In this document: positions 1-3,782 of the stretch, piece by piece
Numbering within the stretch: the stretch's first letter is position 1
How the letters are laid out: each line of letters starts with the position of its first letter
NCBI GenBank assembly: GCA_031258265.1
Contig: JAIRNB010000311.1
Location: 1-5,852, forward strand
Source: Treponema sp.
GTDB taxonomy: Bacteria > Spirochaetota > Spirochaetia > Treponematales > Breznakiellaceae
Reading direction: 5' to 3'
DNA length: 5,852 nucleotides
Notes under the pieces: generated by a model
Seen by the model: only the letters and a program-made list of their open reading frames with translations
The model's database searches: none
What the model was told of the DNA's origin: nothing
Made by a program: the position numbers and the translations under genes

Positions 1-106
1 GACTAGCCCCCCTGGACAGGTGTACCTTCACCCCCCGCCGTTCAAGGACCCGGCTAAATTCCTCCACCTCCGCATCGGCGGCCCCCCGCCTAATAGCGAT
101 AATCAT
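1..106 (-). CDS. aroF: 3-deoxy-7-phosphoheptulonate (DAHP) synthase, N-terminal 35 residues only
   Basis: Only the first 35 codons are in the window; the gene continues past the left edge. The visible protein starts MIIAIRRGAADAEVEEF and continues to VKVHLSRGAS. This matches the N-terminal ferredoxin-like regulatory domain of type I-beta DAHP synthases (Thermotoga/Bacillus style), which typically start MIIV-K-GA and reach a K-V-H-x-S-R-G motif near residue 30. The enzyme condenses phosphoenolpyruvate with erythrose-4-phosphate, the first step of the shikimate pathway, in the cytoplasm. In the Thermotoga enzyme this domain mediates feedback inhibition by tyrosine. The ATG at 106-104 has a strong ribosome binding site (GGAGGAGG, about 111-118) at good spacing. 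A small hairpin (CCCAC/GTGGG, 122-134) and an intrinsic terminator lie just upstream, after a leader ORF with four Tyr codons. That context independently supports an aromatic biosynthesis gene. The catalytic barrel is outside the window, so the call rests on the short N-terminus plus the leader. Confidence 0.8.
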   Translation of the reverse strand, partial: MIIAIRRGAADAEVEEFSRVLERRGVKVHLSRGAS

Positions 107-137
107 ACTTTCCTCCTCCATCCCACGGTGTGGGTAT

Positions 138-179
138 AAAAAAAGGGAGGCCCCGGAGCTTACGCCCCCGGAGCCTCCC
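138..179 (-). terminator. Intrinsic terminator of the aroF attenuator
   Basis: Read on the minus strand, a GGGAGGC arm (179-173) pairs with GCCTCCC (151-145). The stem continues inward through CCGG/CCGG-type pairs to a GC-GUAA-GC tip with a GNRA-type tetraloop. Seven uninterrupted T residues (144-138) follow at once. This is a textbook rho-independent terminator. It sits only about 30 nt before the aroF start codon, downstream of a tyrosine-rich leader ORF, so it would stop transcription before the gene rather than end an operon. Confidence 0.9.
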
Positions 180-257
180 TTGTATTCCAAGGTTTATAGC
201 CTATCCCATAGGCCTCCGCGGGGCGCCGGAAAGAGAATAATAATAGTACCCCGCGAA
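163..257 (-). promoter_or_regulatory. Tyrosine attenuator: competing protector, antiterminator and terminator stems
   Basis: Three mutually exclusive pairings can be read on the minus strand. Region 1 (257-249, TTCGCGGGG, leader codons 4-6) pairs with region 2 (223-215, CCCCGCGGA), nine pairs with one G-U. Region 2 (225-210, CGCCCC-g-CGGAG-g-CCT) pairs with region 3 (176-163, AGGCTCCGGGGGCG), fourteen pairs with two single-base bulges. Region 3 also forms the 5' arm of the terminator. The Tyr codons (248-237) lie between regions 1 and 2. A ribosome stalled there would mask region 1 and leave region 2 free to sequester region 3 (read-through). A ribosome that reaches the stop codon (203-201) would cover region 2 and allow termination. 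Small hairpins GCCTAT/ATAGGC (213-199) and CCTTG/CAAGG (192-178) may also take part. The geometry matches classical trp/his/phe-type attenuation; that the mechanism operates here is inference. Confidence 0.85.
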
Positions 258-266
258 TCTAATCAT
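201..266 (-). CDS. Tyrosine-rich leader peptide of aroF (21 residues)
   Basis: The short ORF reads ATG ATT AGA TTC GCG GGG, then TAC TAT TAT TAT, and ends at TAG. The product begins MIRFAGYYYYSLSGAPRRP and finishes MG. Four consecutive Tyr codons (residues 7-10) in a 21-residue ORF, placed before alternative stems and a terminator in front of a DAHP synthase gene, are the hallmark of an attenuator leader peptide sensing charged tRNA-Tyr. A single Phe codon (residue 4) precedes them. There is no Shine-Dalgarno sequence before the ATG (upstream is a T-run and CAG). The best promoter would start the transcript within a few bases of the ATG, so initiation is probably leaderless or nearly so. The peptide itself probably has no function beyond its translation. 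Confidence 0.87.
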   Translation of the reverse strand: MIRFAGYYYYSLSGAPRRPMG

Positions 267-275
267 ACTGAAAAA

Positions 276-304
276 AATATGGGGAAAACCGCGGAAAGAG
301 TCAA
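276..304 (-). promoter_or_regulatory. Sigma-70-type promoter for the aroF leader
   Basis: On the minus strand, TTGACT (304-299, five of six matches to the -35 consensus) is followed after exactly 17 bp by CATATT (281-276, four of six matches to the -10). The start would fall about 269-267, directly before the leader ATG at 266. An alternative -10 (TATGAT, 267-262) overlaps the ATG and lacks a good -35 at 17 bp, so it is less likely. Confidence 0.6.
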
Positions 305-347
305 GGCGGGCTGCGGGGCAGGACACCGGCGTTTACCCTCCGGTGCT

Positions 348-425
348 ATGCACCAGCCGCAAAGCGGCGTCGTATAATAAATTTCCTTGCTGCACAGCCT
401 CGAAGAGGCTGATGCACCAGCCGCA
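348..425. repeat. 14-nt direct repeat, two copies each followed by CAGCC/GGCTG hairpins
   Basis: ATGCACCAGCCGCA occurs at 348-361 and again at 412-425, a period of 64 bp. Downstream of each copy is a hairpin with a CAGCC...GGCTG core (395-411 and 435-448), so the two segments look like diverged copies of one unit of about 64 bp. Function unknown. Confidence 0.7.
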
Positions 426-907
426 TTATCTATACAGCCTTCGGCTGTATGCGCTGGCCGGCATGGGGCGAAGTAATTGCCCTGGTAAGGGGCGTTAAGG
501 AAAAAATGTAACACCCGCCCGGCGCACGGCAACTGTATATATTCCGGTCAAATGCAAGCCCGTCTTTAGGCGGGCGGGCGCGCCGCGCGGCCGGCTGTAA
601 GAAATTTCTACGTTTTTGCAAAGCAAAAACGTAAAGCCCAAAAATGGCATGGATGCCGGCTTTTGTTCCAGCCCAAACTGCTCCGCAGTTTGTGCCGCGC
701 GCGCACTCAGCTAAAGCTTGGCCGCATTTGCTCATATCTGGGGAATCACTGGCGCTATGCGGTTCCACAGGGGTGAAATATACAACCTGTGGTTGCTTTC
801 ACTGCGCAAGGGATTGTAGGGGCCCGAAGGGGCCACCGCAGTCCCGCCGGAGGCGGGACGAGGAGGCCGGAGCGGGTAAGGGACCCGCGGAGCCCCGGAA
901 AGCCCGG

Positions 908-929
908 TTCCCGGCCCGCGGGCCGGGAA
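908..929 (-). terminator. Perfect 22-bp palindrome downstream of the NlpC-like gene
   Basis: TTCCCGGCC, a CGCG centre, and GGCCGGGAA form a perfect palindrome starting 24 nt after the stop codon of the minus-strand NlpC-like gene. As RNA it is a very stable GC stem, suited to ending or protecting the operon transcript. No U-tract follows on the minus strand (next bases CCGGGCTTTCC), so intrinsic termination is not certain. Confidence 0.4.
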
Positions 930-952
930 TGCGCCCAAATCCGCAAGTTCAA

Positions 953-2155
953 TTATTTTTTCCCCTTCAGTTTTTCCAGCACAGGGACCAGGACTTTTAG
1001 GCGGACAACACGGCCGCCCCCCAGTTCGGGAAAGGCCCGGTAACGTTCACCATCGTCGGAGAAGGGCGATTCCTTTTCCCCCGGAAAGGGGGAAAAGCGT
1101 TTTTGTGTCCAGTTGAGGGACGGATCGCCCAGGGAGACATGGGGATCGGCGGGATCAAAGTAAATAAAGGACTCGTGGACCCCCCGCTCCGTCAGGGGGG
1201 CCTCGTCGGTACACTGGAGGTAGCGGATGACGCCGTTTTGCGGATCGACGGACTGGATAATCGCGGAATGGGACATTTCCCCATCGTAACCCCGGAACAG
1301 GAGGATGTCGCCGGGACGAAGGAGGGCGATTTTATCATCCACGGGGACGATCTGGGGGCTTTTTGAATTGTAAAAGACGGTCCCCGCATAGCGGGAAGGG
1401 GCGTTGCCGTCCCGTACTCCCAGGGTGCGGGAAAGACTGCGCCCCAAATCCAGGCCCCCGGCCTTTGCCAAATGGGAAAGGACATGCCAGACAAAACCGG
1501 AACAATCCATTCCCGCCAGGCCCACGCAGTAAAGGTAGTTGTACACATCGGCTTCTTCTATCCCCCGGCCGTTCACCAGGACGAAGGGCCTATGGGGAAG
1601 CCCCCGGTATGCCCCGGCCTTCATCCGGGCAATGTCAAAGAGGTCCCTGGAACTGGTCCAGCTTTGGCCGGGGATGTCAAAGATGATCACCTGTTCCCGG
1701 CCGTCCCCCAGGCTGCGGGTATAGGCCTGAAAATCGCTGGAATCGAGGATGCCCTCAATGGCCTTCCAGAGGAATTCGGGGTCCCCCTTACCGCCTTCCA
1801 GAAATTCCCAGCGTTGATCCACGAGTTTATCCCGCTCGTCATTCTGGGCAAAGGGCATCCTGAGAGTCATGATCTTGCCGTCCAGGATTCGGGTTCTAAA
1901 ACAGAGTCTAAAAGCCTCCTCGATGATTCCCTCCGGGCCGGGGCCCCAGATTCGGATGGGGTCCGCAAAGGCCGCCAGATTCGCGGTTTCCGCGGAGTCA
2001 AGGGCGGGGCTTGCCGGGCTTAGGACGTTTTCCGCCTTTCCGGTTTGGGGGGGAAGTCCAAAAAAGAGGAGAATCAGGAAAAAACCGGGGGGCCGCGGAA
2101 GCCTGGGGGCGGCGCGCCGGAAAGCCTGTATCCCCGGTCCCATGGGCATGTTCAC
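953..2155 (-). CDS. Secreted NlpC/P60-like cysteine peptidase, putative cell-wall hydrolase
   Basis: The 400-residue product has a positively charged start followed by a hydrophobic stretch (about 24-36, GFFLILLFFGLPP) and a likely signal peptidase site near GKA. No lipobox Cys is seen, so export to the periplasm is expected. A region of about 150 residues that I cannot assign follows. The C-terminal half shows an NlpC/P60-like pattern: DCSGF (217-221) with nucleophile Cys218, then LRPGDILLF (279-287), then SHSAI with His296. The third catalytic residue is unclear. Family members cleave peptidoglycan stem peptides; the exact substrate here is unknown. The GTG start overlaps the nagB stop as GTGA, with AGGAG five bases upstream; in-frame ATGs two and four codons later are alternatives. 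Co-transcription with nagB suggests wall or amino-sugar turnover. The family call rests on motifs only. Confidence 0.7.
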   Translation of the reverse strand: MNMPMGPGIQAFRRAAPRLPRPPGFFLILLFFGLPPQTGKAENVLSPASPALDSAETANLAAFADPIRIWGPGPEGIIEEAFRLCFRTRILDGKIMTLRMPFAQNDERDKLVDQRWEFLEGGKGDPEFLWKAIEGILDSSDFQAYTRSLGDGREQVIIFDIPGQSWTSSRDLFDIARMKAGAYRGLPHRPFVLVNGRGIEEADVYNYLYCVGLAGMDCSGFVWHVLSHLAKAGGLDLGRSLSRTLGVRDGNAPSRYAGTVFYNSKSPQIVPVDDKIALLRPGDILLFRGYDGEMSHSAIIQSVDPQNGVIRYLQCTDEAPLTERGVHESFIYFDPADPHVSLGDPSLNWTQKRFSPFPGEKESPFSDDGERYRAFPELGGGRVVRLKVLVPVLEKLKGKK

Positions 2156-2961
2156 GAGGGCTCCTGGCCGGCCTTTTCCGATTTTATCTTTTCCAGGGCC
2201 TTAAAATAGTTCACCGTTCCGGTTTCCAGTTCCCCGGCGGCATCTTCATCACAGATCATCATGGCCCGCCGATGATTTTGGATGCAGGATAGGGGACAAC
2301 GGTGGCTTATTCCCCCCTCCACCGCGTCCCGCAGGGCCCTGGCCTTGTTACGGCCCGAAGCGGCGATTAAAAGTTCCCCCGCGTCCATGATGGTTCCCAC
2401 CCCCACGGTAAGGGCCGCCGTGGGGACTTTGTTTATATCCCCCTCGAAAAAACGGGCGTTGACGGCCCTGGTGCTTTCCGTAAGGATCTTCACCCTGGTC
2501 CTGGAACTGAGGGAGGAAAAGGGTTCGTTAAACGCGATATGCCCGTCCTCCCCCATGCCCCCCAGGAATAGATCGATGCCCCCCGCTTCGGCAATGGCCT
2601 CCTCATAGGCCCGGCATTCCGCCGCCGGGTCGGGGGCCTCCCCGTCCAGAATATGGGTATTTTTCTCTTTAATGTCGATATGGCGGAAAAAATTTTCCCA
2701 CATGAAGCTGTGGTAACTCTGGGGATGGGCTTTGGGGAGGCCCAAGTATTCATCCATGTTAAAGGTGATCACGTTTTTGAAAGAAAGCTTTCCCTGCTTG
2801 TGTATACGGATAAGCTCCCGGTAAATTCCAAGGGGGGTGGAACCGGTGGGAAGTCCCAGGACAAAGGGCCTTTTTTCCGGCGCTTCCAGAATCCGCTTCG
2901 TGATGTATTCAGCCCCCAAAAGGCTAAGTTCCTTGTAGGTCTTTAAGATAACCAAACGCAT
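2152..2961 (-). CDS. nagB: Glucosamine-6-phosphate deaminase
   Basis: The 269-residue protein converts glucosamine-6-phosphate to fructose-6-phosphate and ammonia, the step that feeds amino sugars into glycolysis. Its length is close to E. coli NagB (266). The sugar-phosphate loop LPTGSTP lies at 37-43. The catalytic residues of E. coli NagB (Asp72, Asp141, His143, Glu148) correspond to Asp70 in FNMDEYLGL and Asp139, His141 and Glu146 in GGMGEDGHIAFNEP, at a constant offset of two. The allosteric N-acetylglucosamine-6-phosphate contacts Ser151, Ser152, Arg158 and Lys160 are also kept (Ser149, Ser150, Arg156, Lys158), so activation by that ligand is likely. The start MRLVILKTY is chosen because GGAGG lies just before it (about 2966-2970); a start twelve codons upstream has no such site. 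The gene is first in an operon with the NlpC-like gene. No nagA is visible in the window. Confidence 0.96.
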   Translation of the reverse strand: MRLVILKTYKELSLLGAEYITKRILEAPEKRPFVLGLPTGSTPLGIYRELIRIHKQGKLSFKNVITFNMDEYLGLPKAHPQSYHSFMWENFFRHIDIKEKNTHILDGEAPDPAAECRAYEEAIAEAGGIDLFLGGMGEDGHIAFNEPFSSLSSRTRVKILTESTRAVNARFFEGDINKVPTAALTVGVGTIMDAGELLIAASGRNKARALRDAVEGGISHRCPLSCIQNHRRAMMICDEDAAGELETGTVNYFKALEKIKSEKAGQEPS

Positions 2962-3150
2962 GTTTCCTCCAGCCCGCATCCCGCGGGAAAAAGTCAAAGC
3001 CCCCGGATTCGGCTTCCCGGATCGCCGTTGGACCGGACGGACAATTATCCCGCCGCTTCTATTCTACGGCGGAAAACCCGGCCTTGGGCCTTACGGATTC
3101 CACCGGCATGGGCCGGCTGAAACCGGGGCATTGTACCGGCAGAGACATAT
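2962..3150 (-). promoter_or_regulatory. Structured 5' leader of the nagB operon
   Basis: About 190 nt separate the predicted transcription start from the nagB ATG. The stretch holds several GC stems: CCGGC/GCCGG (3103-3116), GGCC-TTG-GGCC (3080-3090) and CCGCCG/CGGCGG (3050-3072). It also has a CCCGGAT direct repeat (3002-3008, 3016-3022). I recognise no known riboswitch consensus. A 28-codon ORF (3131-3045) lacks a ribosome binding site and is not called. Confidence 0.4.
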
Positions 3151-3154
3151 TTTA

Positions 3155-3184
3155 ATTATATAAACGGCAAGAAAGAAGTGTAAA
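3155..3184 (-). promoter_or_regulatory. Near-consensus promoter for the nagB operon
   Basis: On the minus strand, TTTACA (3184-3179, five of six) and a perfect TATAAT (3160-3155) are separated by 18 bp in a locally AT-rich patch. It lies downstream of the cheY stop codon and would start transcription near 3148, giving nagB a promoter independent of cheY. Confidence 0.75.
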
Positions 3185-3201
3185 ATTTTTGTAATGAAGG
3201 C

Positions 3202-3220
3202 CCGGGATCCACGACCCCGG
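3202..3220 (-). terminator. Hairpin after cheY, possible weak terminator
   Basis: CCGGGGTC-GTG-GATCCCGG on the minus strand forms an 8-bp stem (one G-U) with a three-base loop, starting 10 nt after the cheY stop codon. The following bases (GCCTTCATTACAAAAATTTT) have no immediate U-tract, so termination may be weak or factor-assisted. Confidence 0.45.
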
Positions 3221-3230
3221 AAACCCTTGT

Positions 3231-3668
3231 TTACCTTTTAAGAACCGATACAACCCGTTCAAGGACCTTTTTCCGGTCCAGGGGCTTAACAATGTAGCTT
3301 TTTGCGCCCATAAGAAGGGATTTTTTAACAACATCCTCTTTCCCCAGGGCGCTGACCATGATTACACAGGCGTCTTTGTCAAATTCAAGAATCTTTTCCA
3401 AAGCCGAAACCCCATCCATTACCGGCATGGTTATATCCATAGTTACAAGATCGACATTGGGATGCAATTCCTTATATTTCTCCACACCCTGGGCCCCATC
3501 ACCGGCGGTAGCCGCGACTTCAAAACCCTCGGAGGTGAAAATTTGGCCAAGCTGCTTCGCAATAAACATGGAATCATCGACTACCAGCACCCGATACGCC
3601 GTACCATCCGGCTTAATGCCCTCCGGCGGCTTCTCGTTGAGGTTAGGCATATTATCCTTCGCTGTCAT
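3231..3668 (-). CDS. cheY: CheY-family single-domain response regulator
   Basis: The 145-residue protein is one receiver domain (about 25-145) with an extra polar N-terminal tail of about 24 residues. The phosphorylation site is complete: acidic pair Asp31-Asp32 in VLVVDDSMF, phospho-acceptor Asp78 in VTMDITMPVMDG, switch Ser106 in MVSALGK, aromatic switch Tyr125, and Lys128 in YIVKPL. There is no output domain, so it should act by protein contact, as CheY does on the flagellar motor switch after phosphorylation by CheA. Spirochaete chemotaxis genes are often found in cheA-cheW-cheX-cheY clusters; here the gene stands alone with its own promoter, and dus diverges upstream. It could therefore be the motor CheY or a paralogue with another partner. 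AGAGGAG precedes the ATG by eight bases. Confidence 0.9.
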   Translation of the reverse strand: MTAKDNMPNLNEKPPEGIKPDGTAYRVLVVDDSMFIAKQLGQIFTSEGFEVAATAGDGAQGVEKYKELHPNVDLVTMDITMPVMDGVSALEKILEFDKDACVIMVSALGKEDVVKKSLLMGAKSYIVKPLDRKKVLERVVSVLKR

Positions 3669-3691
3669 GCGGTACGCTCCTCTTCTTAATT

Positions 3692-3720
3692 ACTGTATGT
3701 GAAAGAAGACCGTTCGTCAA
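3692..3720 (-). promoter_or_regulatory. Sigma-70-type promoter for cheY
   Basis: TTGACG (3720-3715, five of six) and TACAGT (3697-3692, four of six) are separated by 17 bp on the minus strand. Transcription would start near 3685, leaving a short leader that contains the AGAGGAG ribosome binding site of cheY. Confidence 0.65.
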
Positions 3721-3725
3721 GTAAA

Positions 3726-3777
3726 AGGCATAGATTCCCCGGCGGCTTTTATCTTTTCCCCACTTAGGCATAGATTC
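3726..3777 (+). repeat. 12-nt direct repeat AGGCATAGATTC upstream of dus
   Basis: AGGCATAGATTC occurs at 3726-3737 and 3766-3777, 40 bp apart, in the short cheY-dus divergent region. Each copy contains TAGATT, a possible -10 element on the plus strand. From the second copy transcription would start at about 3783, the dus ATG itself. No good -35 accompanies either copy, so a role as promoter duplicate or regulator site is unproven. Confidence 0.6.
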
Positions 3778-3782
3778 ATGGC

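Larger units (their letters stand above)
310..952. other. Gene-poor region densely packed with short hairpins
   Basis: No convincing gene is seen between the aroF leader and the end of the NlpC-like gene. Instead there is a run of perfect or near-perfect inverted repeats with tiny loops: CACCGG/CCGGTG (324-345), GCCGC-AAA-GCGGC (356-368), CAGCCTC-GAA-GAGGCTG (395-411), ATACAGCC-TTC-GGCTGTAT (432-450), GCCCGTC-TTTA-GGCGGGC (558-575), an 11-bp stem TACGTTTTTGC with AAA loop (609-633), CAAACTGC-TCC-GCAGTTTG (674-692), CAACC-TGT-GGTTG inside GTGAAA/TTTCAC (773-802), GGCCC-GAAG-GGGCC (821-834), GTCCCGCC-GGA-GGCGGGAC (841-859), GCGGGT/ACCCGC (872-888) and a 22-bp palindrome (908-929). The stems differ in sequence, so this is not one amplified element. 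ORFs of about 60-120 codons here lack ribosome binding sites and recognisable protein features. Confidence 0.75.

Noticed and set aside
262..267. TATGAT as the -10 of the aroF promoter
   Set aside because: It overlaps the leader ATG and has no fitting -35 at 16-18 bp; it would start transcription inside the leader ORF and abolish the attenuator.
348..425. CRISPR array
   Set aside because: Only two short copies of the repeat are present, with no third unit and no cas genes.
263..532. Minus-strand ORF of 89 codons whose stop overlaps the leader ATG
   Set aside because: It runs through the hairpins and the aroF promoter, has no ribosome binding site and no recognisable protein features; the ATGA contact with the leader ORF is probably chance.
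430..768. Minus-strand ORF of 112 codons in the gene-poor region
   Set aside because: It is read through several perfect hairpins, has a Cys/Arg/Ala-rich composition typical of non-coding GC-rich DNA, and lacks a start signal.
310..952. tRNA or other standard RNA gene in the hairpin region
   Set aside because: No cloverleaf with a T-loop GGTTCGA-type sequence was found, and the stems do not fit a known RNA.
644..1000. Plus-strand ORF of 118 codons overlapping the end of the NlpC-like gene
   Set aside because: Low-complexity Arg/Pro-rich product over hairpins, no ribosome binding site, and overlap with a better supported gene.
1472..2023. Plus-strand ORF of 183 codons antisense to the NlpC-like gene
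   Set aside because: A shadow frame of a GC-rich gene; the minus strand carries the signal peptide and catalytic motifs.
2962..2997. Upstream in-frame start for nagB, adding twelve residues
   Set aside because: No ribosome binding site, and the added residues do not match the family N-terminus; the ATG at 2961 has GGAGG.
3045..3131. 28-codon ORF in the nagB leader as a leader peptide
   Set aside because: No ribosome binding site and no run of a single amino acid codon; kept only as a note.
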